Assembly (NCBI GenBank): GCA_023451265.1
Contig: JAEYAG010000027.1
Coordinates: 1 to 18,434 of the forward strand
Direction of reading: 5' to 3'
Source: Actinomycetes bacterium
Lineage (GTDB): Bacteria > Actinomycetota > Actinomycetes > Actinomycetales > Microbacteriaceae
Length of the DNA: 18,434 nucleotides
The number at the start of each line of letters is the position of its first letter. Position 1 is the first letter of the stretch. Positions 1 to 6,547 of the stretch are shown here, piece by piece. The position numbers and the translations under genes were made by a program. The notes under the pieces are model-generated. The model was not told the DNA's origin. It searched no databases and saw nothing but the letters and a program-made list of their open reading frames with translations.

Positions 1-1
1 C

Positions 2-877
2 ACGGCGGCGGGCGTCTGGGTCCCCGGCATCCGCCCCGCCGCACCTCCCCCGCCGAGTGCGCCGGCGGGGGAGGTGCTGCTCGCGGCAGATCGCCTCGTC
101 GTGGGGCGGGATGCCGGGGCGCCCGCGGCCGGCCCGCTCGATCTCGGACTGCGGGCGGGGGAGATCGTCGGCATCGTCGGGCCGAACGGCGCCGGCAAGT
201 CGACGCTGGGCCTCACGCTCGCCGGGCTGCTGCCGTCCGTCGGCGGCACGGTGCGCGCCGCCGAGTCTCTCGCGGCGGGCGCCGAGTTGCGCCGTGAGGG
301 GCGTCGCGCGCGTCGCGTGCGGAGCGAGCGGGGCGGTGGGGCTGGTCGGGGTGGCCGTGGTCGGAGCGGGCGCGCGGCGGGATCCGACCCGCGCGATCCC
401 TTCACCTGGACCTCGCGGTCGCTGCTCACGCGGATCGGGACGGTGTTCCAGGAACCCGAGCACCAGCTCCTCGCGCACACGGTGCGTGGTGAGCTCGAGG
501 TGGGGCCGCGGGAACTGGGCATCGCGGAGTCGGAGATCGCCGCGCGGGTCGACGAACTGCTGGAGCGGCTGCGGCTGGGGCCGCTGGCTCCCGCCAACCC
601 GTACACACTGTCGGGCGGCGAGAAGCGACGGCTCACGGTCGCGGCCGCCCTCGCGACGCGGCCGCCGGTGCTCGTGCTCGACGAGCCGACGTTCGGGCAG
701 GATGCCCGCACCTGGGCCGAACTCGTCGCGATCATCGCGGCGCTGCGCGACGGCGCGGACGGCAGCGCGCCGCTGGGGATCGCGGCGATCACGCACGACG
801 AGCAGCTGCTCGAGGCGCTCGGCGCGCGTCGGTTCGCGCTCGGCGGCGCGGGCGAGTTCCCCGAGGGTGCCGCGTGA
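2..877 (+). CDS. ECF/CbiO-type ABC transporter ATP-binding protein, second ATPase half (5' end outside window)
   Basis: Energy-coupling ATPase of an energy-coupling-factor (ECF) vitamin or cofactor importer, acting on the inner face of the membrane. The frame is open from base 2 with no stop. A Pro/Ala-rich linker (about bases 23-72) leads into the ATPase domain, so this is probably the second half of a fused double-ATPase protein; ATG-like starts near base 74 would give an isolated domain. Visible motifs are Walker A GPNGAGKST (179-205), Q-loop FQEPEHQ (446-466), signature LSGGE (608-622), Walker B VLVLDEP (668-688) and the switch His (794-796). PEHQ after the Q-loop is typical of CbiO/EcfA ATPases. 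An Arg/Gly-rich insertion of about 35 residues separates Walker A from the Q-loop, which is unusual. The gene overlaps ecfT by 4 bases. The fused-ATPase plus EcfT arrangement recalls the YkoEDC thiamine-precursor importers, but the substrate subunit is not in view, so the substrate is unknown. Confidence 0.9.
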   Translation, partial: TAAGVWVPGIRPAAPPPPSAPAGEVLLAADRLVVGRDAGAPAAGPLDLGLRAGEIVGIVGPNGAGKSTLGLTLAGLLPSVGGTVRAAESLAAGAELRREGRRARRVRSERGGGAGRGGRGRSGRAAGSDPRDPFTWTSRSLLTRIGTVFQEPEHQLLAHTVRGELEVGPRELGIAESEIAARVDELLERLRLGPLAPANPYTLSGGEKRRLTVAAALATRPPVLVLDEPTFGQDARTWAELVAIIAALRDGADGSAPLGIAAITHDEQLLEALGARRFALGGAGEFPEGAA

Positions 878-1653
878 GCCCCGCCGACGGACGCGGGGCC
901 GTCGCGCGTCTGAACCCGGTGGCGAAGTTCGCCGCCGCGCTGCTGATCGCCCTCCCGCTCGTCGTCACGGTCGATGCCGTGTCCGCGGGCGTCGCGCTGC
1001 TGCTGGAGCTGCCGGTGCTGTTGTCCGCGGGGCTTGCCTGGCGGACGTTCTGGCTGCGGACGCTGCCGCTGTGGATCGGCGCCCCCGCGACGGCGCTCAC
1101 GATCGCCCTGTATGGCGAGCAGAGCGGCGACGTGCTGTTCGAGTGGCTGTTCGTGCGGGTGAGCGAGGGGTCGCTCGCGCTGGCGCTCGCGGCGTTCCTG
1201 CGTGTGCTGGCGATCGGTCTGCCGGCGGTCGTCCTGTTCGTCACGGTCGATCCGACCGATCTCGCCGACGGCCTGGCGCAGATCGTGCGGCTGCCGGCGC
1301 GCTTCGTCCTCGGCGCGCTCGCCGGCATGCGGATGCTGGGCCTTCTCGCCGATGACTGGCGTGCGCTGACGCTCGCGCGCCGCGCCCGCGGTGTGGCCGA
1401 CAGCGGTCGGGTGCGACGCGCGCTGGGGACGGCGTTCGCGCTGTTCGTCCTCGCGATCCGGCGCGGCTCGGCGCTGGCGACGGCGATGGAGGCGCGCGCC
1501 TTCGGCGCTCCCGTGCGCCGCACGTGGGCGCGGGAGTCCCGACTCGGCGGCGGCGATGTGCTGCTCATGCTCGTGGGGCTCGCCATCTCACTGATCGCGC
1601 TCGCCGTCTCGATCGCCGTCGGAGCGTTCAACCCGATCTTCGGCCCGAGGTGA
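874..1653 (+). CDS. ECF transporter transmembrane component EcfT
   Basis: Membrane scaffold subunit (259 aa) that couples ATP hydrolysis by the EcfA half to the substrate-binding S component. The start is GTG within a GTGA overlap with the ATPase gene, so the two are translationally coupled. Hydrophobic segments lie near residues 15-55, 65-80, 100-125, 140-160 and 225-250. The two coupling-helix signatures of the family are present: ARRARG at 168-173 and EARAFG at 206-211, each holding the Ala-Arg-Gly/Ala element that docks into the ATPase grooves. Length and topology fit EcfT/CbiQ. No S component is seen downstream; it is presumably upstream of the window, as in ykoE-ykoD-ykoC clusters. Substrate is not determinable from this sequence. 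Confidence 0.9.
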   Translation: MSPADGRGAVARLNPVAKFAAALLIALPLVVTVDAVSAGVALLLELPVLLSAGLAWRTFWLRTLPLWIGAPATALTIALYGEQSGDVLFEWLFVRVSEGSLALALAAFLRVLAIGLPAVVLFVTVDPTDLADGLAQIVRLPARFVLGALAGMRMLGLLADDWRALTLARRARGVADSGRVRRALGTAFALFVLAIRRGSALATAMEARAFGAPVRRTWARESRLGGGDVLLMLVGLAISLIALAVSIAVGAFNPIFGPR

Positions 1654-1711
1654 CCCGGGCGCGGGTTCCGGCGGCGCGGTTCCCGACATCTCCCGCCCGC
1701 GCCTGCCTCCG

Positions 1712-1735
1712 CCCGCCCGCCCGCGGGCGGGCGGG
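1712..1735. terminator. 24-bp perfect GC palindrome between convergent genes (possible bidirectional terminator)
   Basis: CCCGCCCGCCCG is followed directly by its reverse complement, giving 12+12 perfect pairs. It sits between the stop of ecfT and the stop codon of the convergent yjbR-like gene, which begins at the next base. A hairpin with a small loop inside the centre would be very stable in RNA from either strand. There is no U-run on either side, so termination by the usual intrinsic mechanism is uncertain. Confidence 0.45.
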
Positions 1736-2125
1736 TCAGCGGGCGTCGAGGAGCTTCACGAGCCGGCGGGGTGCGCTCGCGCGGTACGAGGCATCCAGCA
1801 GTTCGGCGATCTCGCCCCAGTGGGTGTCGTCGTCGAGGTCGATCGCGAGCCAGCCGTGCGGCCACAGGTAGGAGGGCTCCCAGATGCGCGGGTCCTGGCG
1901 CAGCGCGGGCTCGTCGGCGGGATCGGGGTGGAAGAGGAGCGCCTGGTCGTGTCGGTCGCCGACCTCGCCGCGGGGCGATCCGCCGTAGAACGCGAAGGTC
2001 TTGACCGTGAAGAAGGTCGGTCTTCCGTGGGTGATCTTCTCGGCCGCCTCGGGCAAGGCGAGCGCGATCGCGCGCACGCGCGCCAGCACGGCATCGTCGT
2101 CGTCGAACATGAGCGGATGCGTCAT
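1736..2125 (-). CDS. MmcQ/YjbR family protein
   Basis: Small cytoplasmic protein (129 aa) of the MmcQ/YjbR family, whose fold resembles a double-wing DNA-binding domain but whose cellular role is not settled. Recognisable features are the acidic start, the VRAIALALPEAAEKITHGRP segment near residues 17-36, the strand FFTVKTFAFYGG, and the C-terminal WLAIDLDDDTHWGEIAELL helix with Tyr/Lys-rich end. Length is right for the family. The ATG was chosen because the family conservation begins there; no ribosome site precedes it, but CAGAAT (2132-2137 on the minus strand) ends six bases upstream, as expected of a leaderless transcript. Downstream of the HNH gene by 146 bases and convergent with ecfT. 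Confidence 0.85.
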   Translation of the reverse strand: MTHPLMFDDDDAVLARVRAIALALPEAAEKITHGRPTFFTVKTFAFYGGSPRGEVGDRHDQALLFHPDPADEPALRQDPRIWEPSYLWPHGWLAIDLDDDTHWGEIAELLDASYRASAPRRLVKLLDAR

Positions 2126-2271
2126 GGCCCGATTCTGCCGCGCCGGTCCACGTCCGGCGAGGGGCGCCGTGGTCGGCTGTCCGCGCTGGTCGCGTCGCTT
2201 CCCACCGGTGATCGAGTGCCCGCGAGGGACGAGCGGGCGTATCGAGATCAGCCCGACTCTTCCCGCGGGCC
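2126..2271. other. Intergenic, no gene
   Basis: This stretch separates the HNH gene from the YjbR-like gene. Just past the HNH stop, GCCCG (2251-2255) can pair with CGGGC (2266-2270) to make a weak hairpin without a U-run. The candidate -10 of the YjbR-like gene lies at 2132-2137. Nothing else is recognisable. Confidence 0.4.
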
Positions 2272-3618
2272 TTATGCGGCGGGTTGGTAGGTGAAGCGGT
2301 GTCCGGCGGCGGGTCGTGGTCTGCGGGTGCGGTCGATGGTGGCGGGTGGGATGAGCCAGACGCGTGCAGTGATGCCGGGCCCGTCGATCTGCACGTCCCA
2401 GCCCTGATCGTGGATGCGGTGGTGGCAGGAGTCGCAGAGGAGTACGCCGTTCGAGAGGTCGGTTGTGCCGCCGTGGGCCCACCAGGTGAGGTGGTGGACC
2501 TTGGATCTGCCGGGTGGAGCGCCGCAGCCGACGCAGCCGCCGTCGCGTTCCGTGATCGCGTGTTTCTGGGTGGTGGTGAACAGGCGTTTGGTTCGTCCCC
2601 AGTCGAGGACGGCACTGTCGGTGCCCATCACCCAGGGGATGACGCCGCCGGCGGCGGCCATGCGGCGGGCGGTGCCGATGCAGATGGGCTGGTCGACTCC
2701 GTCGATGGTGGCGATGCCGGTCCCGGCGTGGAGGTCTTCGAGGGTGCAGCGGACGATGACGGTCGCGCCGGGCAGGGCGCGGTCGGTCCGATCGCACCCC
2801 GTGTAGTGCTCGCAGATCGTGATCAGTGCTTCGGCGAGCATGACCGGGATCGGACGGGGCGGGAGCCCGGTGCCGCGGCTCGCGGCGTCGCGTTCGCGGC
2901 CGAGATCGGCGGTGACCATCGCTTCGAGCAGGGTGAGGACAGGAGCGCCGCGGGCGGGGTCGAGTTTCGCGGTCAGGTGGATCATCCCCGACCGATCGTT
3001 GCGGACCGTGAGCGACGTCAGCGCCCGCAGCTCCTCTTCCTTCGGTTCGACACCGTCCGGGTCGAGGCGGGCTTCGGCCTGCAGCAGGAGCTTCTGCAGG
3101 GCATACAGCTCCAGTCCCACCGCCTGGCTCACCAGGGTGCGCTCCGCGGCGTCGATCGCGGCGCGCGTGACCCGGTCGGGGAGGGCGTCCAGCATCCGGA
3201 TGATCATGGCAGCGGCATCCCTGCCGAGCCTGCCGGACGTGACCGCGGCGCCCACGTGCGGGTGCCGCGCCGCCGCGGGGGCTCCGGTAGGCGATGCCTG
3301 CGGCGCGGTCGCGTCGCCCACCTCGACGAGTTTCGCGGCCTCGGCCGACGAGGTCCCGAGGGTGGTGGCGATCATGACGGTCGCGTTGCGGTGCCCGTGG
3401 CGTTTGGCGAGCGAGTCCGCACCGAGCTCCGGCCGGGACTGCCGCGCCACCTCCGCGGCGACCTGCACCGCCGCAGCGTCCGCGAGCCGGCGCACCTGTC
3501 CCAACAGGTCCGCGAGCGACGCCAGTCGCCCCGGCTCGCATCCGCCCAGGTCCCCGTCCGGCCACGCGTCGCCGAGCGCGGAGACCGCATCGGCGAGGGC
3601 GAGGACAGGGCTGCTCAT
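2272..3618 (-). CDS. DUF222 domain HNH endonuclease (13E12 repeat family)
   Basis: Predicted HNH nuclease (448 aa from ATG 3618; 451 aa from GTG 3627). The amino-terminal two thirds is the helical DUF222 region, with the typical ALGDAWP start, the AKRHGHRNATVMIATTLG segment and the TAKLDPARGAPVLTLLEAM block. The carboxy-terminal HNH module carries the zinc-ligand pair CVGCG, the catalytic KVHHLTWWAHGG with His375-His376, the Asn of LSNGVLLC, and the CDSCHHRIHD end. The family is multi-copy in actinobacteria (the 13E12 repeats of Mycobacterium tuberculosis) and is often near sites of rearrangement; its biological role is not established. The GTG at 3627 overlaps a candidate -10 (TAGTGT), so I prefer the ATG at 3618. 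No essential motif is missing and the frame is intact. Confidence 0.9.
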   Translation of the reverse strand: MSSPVLALADAVSALGDAWPDGDLGGCEPGRLASLADLLGQVRRLADAAAVQVAAEVARQSRPELGADSLAKRHGHRNATVMIATTLGTSSAEAAKLVEVGDATAPQASPTGAPAAARHPHVGAAVTSGRLGRDAAAMIIRMLDALPDRVTRAAIDAAERTLVSQAVGLELYALQKLLLQAEARLDPDGVEPKEEELRALTSLTVRNDRSGMIHLTAKLDPARGAPVLTLLEAMVTADLGRERDAASRGTGLPPRPIPVMLAEALITICEHYTGCDRTDRALPGATVIVRCTLEDLHAGTGIATIDGVDQPICIGTARRMAAAGGVIPWVMGTDSAVLDWGRTKRLFTTTQKHAITERDGGCVGCGAPPGRSKVHHLTWWAHGGTTDLSNGVLLCDSCHHRIHDQGWDVQIDGPGITARVWLIPPATIDRTRRPRPAAGHRFTYQPAA

Positions 3619-3625
3619 GTCATCC

Positions 3626-3631
3626 ACACTA
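3626..3631 (-). promoter_or_regulatory. Candidate -10 element of the HNH gene
   Basis: TAGTGT on the minus strand ends seven bases before the ATG at 3618, so transcription would begin at or next to the start codon. An alternative -10, TAAAAT (3662-3667, minus strand, five of six consensus bases), would give a leader of about 37 bases. No convincing -35 is seen for either. Confidence 0.3.
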
Positions 3632-3795
3632 CCGCTGATGCGCCATCACGTGGGTGAGACTATTTTAACTCTGATCACGATTATTTCTGTGGATAACTCA
3701 CTCAGGAACCGGTTCCACTGTCGGAGGCTCGTGCTACCCGCCGCGTCCGGGCGCTACAGGCCCCCGCGACCGCTCGCCCCGTCGCGACCCGACCG
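3628..3795. other. Intergenic AT-rich island with a DnaA box and a palindrome
   Basis: Bases 3659-3700 are far richer in A+T than the rest of the window. Within them TGTGGATAA (3688-3696) is the exact reverse complement of the consensus DnaA box TTATCCACA. Just beyond is the perfect 12-bp palindrome GGAACCGGTTCC (3705-3716), of the type bound by LacI-family repressors. The rest, up to the end of the phosphotransferase remnant, is GC-rich and has no gene in any frame that I recognise. Confidence 0.6.
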
Positions 3796-3951
3796 TCAGG
3801 TCGCGTTCCACAGGTCGCGGATGTACCGCCCGTCATCGCTGCGGAAGGTCACCCCACCCACGCCGTTCCGCCAGACCGCGCGCAGGGCGGCTCCTCCCGC
3901 GAGCGCGCGCACGGCACCGGGCACGGCGAGATCCGGCGCGGGAATGCTCAC
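3796..3951 (-). pseudogene. Truncated aminoglycoside phosphotransferase-like N-terminus (remnant)
   Basis: A 51-codon frame starts with GTG in a GTGA overlap with the stop of the DUF488 gene, so it looks translationally coupled. Its product has a Val-Pro-Gly-Ala-Val-Arg-Ala-Leu-Ala-Gly-Gly start, then AVWRNGVGGVTFR and DDGRYIR. This resembles the first strands of APH(3')-type aminoglycoside phosphotransferases (WRNELGGLTF...RYVKW). The frame then ends in DLWNAT and a stop, well before any ATP-site lysine, catalytic HGD or DxD motif. None of the missing kinase domain is found in the 168 bases downstream. I infer a deletion remnant; a short functional peptide is possible but has no support. The resemblance is from memory of the family, not a search. 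Confidence 0.45.
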
Positions 3952-4301
3952 CGATCCGCGCCGCTGAGGAGATCCCGCAGCACGACGGCGCCGTTGTGGT
4001 CAGCGTCGTGGGACGCGTACAGCAGCGTCACGACGGGGTGGCCCGCCACCTCGCCGCGCAGCCGGTCGAGCCCGTCGCCGGCAGCGAGCTCGGCGCGATA
4101 GCGGCTCTCGAACTCCGGCCACGCGAGACCCTCGTGGTGGAACGCCCGACGCAGCTCCGGTGACGGGGCGACGTCCTTCGCCCACAGATCGAGCGCGGCG
4201 CGCTCCTTCGACAGGCCGCGGGGCCACAGCCGGTCGACCAGCACGCGGAACCCGTCGGCATCCGTCGCCTCGTCGTAGACGTGCTTCACCCGCAGCTCCA
4301 T
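3948..4301 (-). CDS. DUF488 family protein
   Basis: Small cytoplasmic protein (117 aa) of the DUF488 family; molecular function unknown. The family pattern is complete: VKHVYD near residue 5, GFRVLVDRLWPRGLSKE (about 18-34), the LWAKDVAPSPELRRAFHH segment (about 40-57), then WPEFESRYRAEL, and a C-terminal VTLLYASHDADHNGAVVL strand-helix. The start at ATG 4301 fits the family's usual beginning MxLRVKHVYD; a longer open frame reaching 4376 would run into the divergent gene and adds no family sequence. The gene overlaps the phosphotransferase-like remnant by four bases and is divergent from the next gene, with about 55 bases between their starts. Confidence 0.85.
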   Translation of the reverse strand: MELRVKHVYDEATDADGFRVLVDRLWPRGLSKERAALDLWAKDVAPSPELRRAFHHEGLAWPEFESRYRAELAAGDGLDRLRGEVAGHPVVTLLYASHDADHNGAVVLRDLLSGADR

Positions 4302-4356
4302 CCCGCCAGTCAACCCCGAACCTCGCCTCCTCGCCACCGCCGTGATGAGATGGGGC

Positions 4357-4869
4357 ATGCCCTCTGCCGCCGTCACCCGCCGGGTCGGTCCGCTCGCGGC
4401 CGTCGAGGGAGAACAGCCGGCCCTCGCAGTCGGGGATGTCGATGTCCATCACGTGCGGCTCAGCGTCGCCGGACTCACGCCGCACCTCGCGGAGGCGCCG
4501 GCGGGCTTCGTCCCCTGGGCCGACGTGCGCGAGATCCGCCTGGAGGTGCCCACGACGTGGTGGCCGCATCCCGCGCTCGGCGACACCGTCGTGCCGGTGA
4601 TCGAGGGGCTGCTCGGCGGCTCCGACATGACCGTGGCCGAGACCCCCACCTTCCCGGTGCACGTCCGCACCGCCGGCGGCGCGCAGCTCGAATGGCCCGC
4701 CACGACCCACTACCTCTCCGGTTACCGGCGGAAGGATGCCGCCATGTCGGCCCGCCTGCTCGACCATCTCGTCGCGCACCCGGGCACCCGCGTGCTGCTC
4801 GCGCAACCGGTCGCGCTGCTCGATCGCCTGGCCCAGATCCTGCGCCAGCCGCCTCCCGCGACACCCTGA
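4357..4869 (+). CDS. Hypothetical protein
   Basis: A protein of 170 aa that I do not recognise. It is soluble, with no signal peptide or membrane segment. The body alternates predicted strands (ALAVGDVDVHHVRLSVAG, REIRLEVPTTWW, VHVRTAGGAQLEWPATTHYL) and ends with a helix (SARLLDHLVAHPGTRVLL). This pattern could be a PH-like barrel with a capping helix, but that is a guess. The start is ambiguous: GTG 4342, ATG 4345 and ATG 4357 are in frame. I chose 4357 because TGAGAT ends five bases before it, as in a leaderless start. Codon use is as in neighbours, so it is probably a real gene. It is divergent from DUF488, and its stop overlaps the promoter of the catabolic operon. Confidence 0.65.
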   Translation: MPSAAVTRRVGPLAAVEGEQPALAVGDVDVHHVRLSVAGLTPHLAEAPAGFVPWADVREIRLEVPTTWWPHPALGDTVVPVIEGLLGGSDMTVAETPTFPVHVRTAGGAQLEWPATTHYLSGYRRKDAAMSARLLDHLVAHPGTRVLLAQPVALLDRLAQILRQPPPATP

Positions 4870-4894
4870 CGTGATACTGCGTCTCGCGTATGCT
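4866..4894 (+). promoter_or_regulatory. Predicted sigma70-type promoter of the catabolic operon
   Basis: CTGACG (4866-4871) and TATGCT (4889-4894) are separated by 17 bases, the optimal spacing; each matches four of six consensus positions. Transcription would begin near 4901, leaving a leader of about 60 bases before the ATG at 4961, which has a good ribosome site AGGAG (4951-4955). The -35 overlaps the stop codon of the preceding gene. Confidence 0.5.
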
Positions 4895-4909
4895 GGGACG
4901 CAGTTGCAC
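4871..4909. promoter_or_regulatory. Inverted repeat over the promoter (candidate repressor operator)
   Basis: The arms at 4871-4883 and 4897-4909 are reverse complements at 11 of 13 positions, with the inner eight (ACTGCGTC/GACGCAGT) perfect, and a 13-base spacer. The repeat covers the spacer, the -10 and the probable start point of the operon promoter. Size and placement suit a dimeric repressor such as a TetR- or GntR-type protein, but no regulator gene is adjacent, so the binding protein is unknown. Confidence 0.45.
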
Positions 4910-4960
4910 GGATCGGCCACGAGCGCCGCGCGACGGCATCCGGACTTCGAAGGAGAATCC

Positions 4961-5722
4961 ATGGAGATCGCAGGAGCATCCGCCCTCATCACCGGCGGCG
5001 CCAGCGGACTGGGGCTGGCCACGGCCTCGCGTCTCGCCGCCGCGGGTGCGCACGTTGTGATCATCGACCTGCCCACATCGCCGGGCGCCGAGCGGGCCCA
5101 GGACATCGGCGGCACCTTCGTAGCCGCCGACGTCACCGACCCGGCACAGGTCGCCGCCGCGGTCGCCGCCGCCGGCGAGCACGGGCCGCTGCGCGTCGTC
5201 GTGAACTGCGCCGGCATCGCGCCGCCCGCCAAGGTGCTGGACCGCGACGGCGACCCCACCGATCTCGCGCACTTCGAGCGGATCGTGCGCGTCAACCTCG
5301 TCGGCACCTACAACGTCATCGCGCAGGCCTCCGCCGCGATCGCGCGCACCGACCCGGCAGACGGCGGCGACCGCGGCGTCATCGTCAACACGGCATCCGT
5401 CGCCGCGTTCGACGGACAGATCGGCCAGCCCGCCTACTCGGCGAGCAAGGGCGGCGTGCACGCCATGACCCTGCCGATCGCGCGGGAGCTGGCACGCTAC
5501 GGCATCCGCGTGTGCACGATCGCCCCCGGGATCATGGAGACCCCCATGCTCGCGGGCCTCCCCGAGGCCGCGCAGCAGAGCCTCGGCCAGCAGGTGCCCT
5601 ACCCGGCGCGGCTCGGCCGGCCCGACGAATACGCGGGCCTGGTGCTCGAAATCGTCCGCAACGGCTACCTGAACGGCGAGACCATCCGCCTGGACGGCGC
5701 GATCCGGATGGCGCCGAAGTGA
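4961..5722 (+). CDS. SDR family dehydrogenase, 3-hydroxyacyl-CoA dehydrogenase type 2-like
   Basis: NAD-dependent short-chain dehydrogenase (253 aa), cytoplasmic. It has the nucleotide motif TGGASGLG (11-18), Asp36 at the end of the second strand, which favours NAD over NADP, NCAG (83-86), catalytic Ser146, and YSASK with Tyr159 and Lys163. The overall pattern, with IAPGIMETPML after the catalytic helix, NGYLNGETIRLDG near the end and the long loop before the GVIVNTAS strand, is that of the HSD17B10/type-2 3-hydroxyacyl-CoA dehydrogenases, which oxidise 3-hydroxyacyl-CoA in fatty-acid, branched-chain or steroid side-chain degradation. Start fixed by AGGAG six bases upstream. First gene of a three-gene operon behind a regulated-looking promoter; 49 bases to the crotonase gene. 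The exact acyl chain is unknown. Confidence 0.85.
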   Translation: MEIAGASALITGGASGLGLATASRLAAAGAHVVIIDLPTSPGAERAQDIGGTFVAADVTDPAQVAAAVAAAGEHGPLRVVVNCAGIAPPAKVLDRDGDPTDLAHFERIVRVNLVGTYNVIAQASAAIARTDPADGGDRGVIVNTASVAAFDGQIGQPAYSASKGGVHAMTLPIARELARYGIRVCTIAPGIMETPMLAGLPEAAQQSLGQQVPYPARLGRPDEYAGLVLEIVRNGYLNGETIRLDGAIRMAPK

Positions 5723-5771
5723 GCACCCCCGCCGAAACGCGTCACCGACACCCGCGCAAGGAGATGCCCGC

Positions 5772-6545
5772 ATGACCGACTCCATCCTCTACACCCGTGA
5801 CGGCGCTCTCGCGCGCCTGACCTTCAACCGGCCCGCTTCGCTCAACGCGATGGGCTTCGAGATGGGGCAGCGGTGGCGTGACCTGGCGCACGAGATCACC
5901 GCCGACCACACGGTCGGCGCCGTGCTGCTGGATGCCGCGGGTCCGGCGTTCTGCGCCGGTGGCGACGTCGTCGAGATGGCGACCTCCGGCGCCGCAGGCG
6001 CCGACGTCACCGCCGCCGCCCACCGCATCCACGACGGCATCCGCACGTTCATCGAGTCCGACAAGCCCGTCGTCGCCGCGGTCCAAGGCGCCGTCGCCGG
6101 CGGCGGGCTCGGGCTCATGCTCACCGCCGACTACATCGTCGCCGCGGAGCGCGCGAAGTTCGTCAGCAAGTACGCGAACATCGGCCTCACCCCCGACCTC
6201 GGGGTCTCGACCCTGCTGCCCGCGGCGATCGGCCAGACCCGCGCGCTGCGCCTGCTGCTGCAGGACGAGACGATCGACGCGCAGACGGCGCTGGACTGGG
6301 GGCTCGTCACCGAACTCGCCGACGATCCGGCCGCGCGCGCCGCGGAAGTCGCCGGCTTCTGGCTCGAGAACGCGACCGCCGCCTTCGGCCAGGCCAAGCG
6401 CCTCATCCGTGCCGGGGCCCGACGCGCCTTCGCCGAGAACCTCGACGACGAGGCTCGAACGATCGGGGCCCGGTTCGACACCCCCGAATCCAAAGCACGC
6501 GTGGCGGCGTTCGCCGCGGCATCCCGTCGGAGCACCAAGGAGTGA
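5772..6545 (+). CDS. Enoyl-CoA hydratase/isomerase family protein
   Basis: Crotonase-fold acyl-CoA enzyme (257 aa), cytoplasmic. The oxyanion-hole segments FCAGGD (60-65) and AGGGLG (109-114) are intact. By hand alignment, the two catalytic glutamates of classical hydratases fall on Tyr134 and Arg160, while the GLTPD segment places Asp142 where enoyl-CoA isomerases and PaaG-type ring-acyl isomerases keep an acidic residue. I therefore lean to a double-bond isomerase rather than a hydratase. The ATG has AAGGAG 8 bases upstream. It lies 49 bases after the first dehydrogenase and abuts the second, so the three form one operon. No acyl-CoA ligase, dehydrogenase or thiolase is nearby, so the pathway must be completed elsewhere. 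Confidence 0.85.
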   Translation: MTDSILYTRDGALARLTFNRPASLNAMGFEMGQRWRDLAHEITADHTVGAVLLDAAGPAFCAGGDVVEMATSGAAGADVTAAAHRIHDGIRTFIESDKPVVAAVQGAVAGGGLGLMLTADYIVAAERAKFVSKYANIGLTPDLGVSTLLPAAIGQTRALRLLLQDETIDAQTALDWGLVTELADDPAARAAEVAGFWLENATAAFGQAKRLIRAGARRAFAENLDDEARTIGARFDTPESKARVAAFAAASRRSTKE

Positions 6546-6547
6546 CC

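Noticed and set aside
2126..3565. Minus-strand frame continuing upstream of the YjbR-like start
   Set aside because: It overlaps the HNH gene in another frame and is low-complexity Arg/Pro/His; the family begins at the ATG at 2125.
2284..3657. 457-codon plus-strand frame opposite the HNH gene
   Set aside because: Shadow of a well-supported minus-strand gene; Gly/Val/Asp/Arg-rich composition with no motif.
3659..3716. Replication origin at the DnaA box and AT-rich island
   Set aside because: Only one consensus box was found, with no dnaA, dnaN or rep gene nearby.
4302..4376. Longer DUF488 start at 4376
   Set aside because: It would overlap the divergent gene's start, and the added residues are not part of the family pattern.
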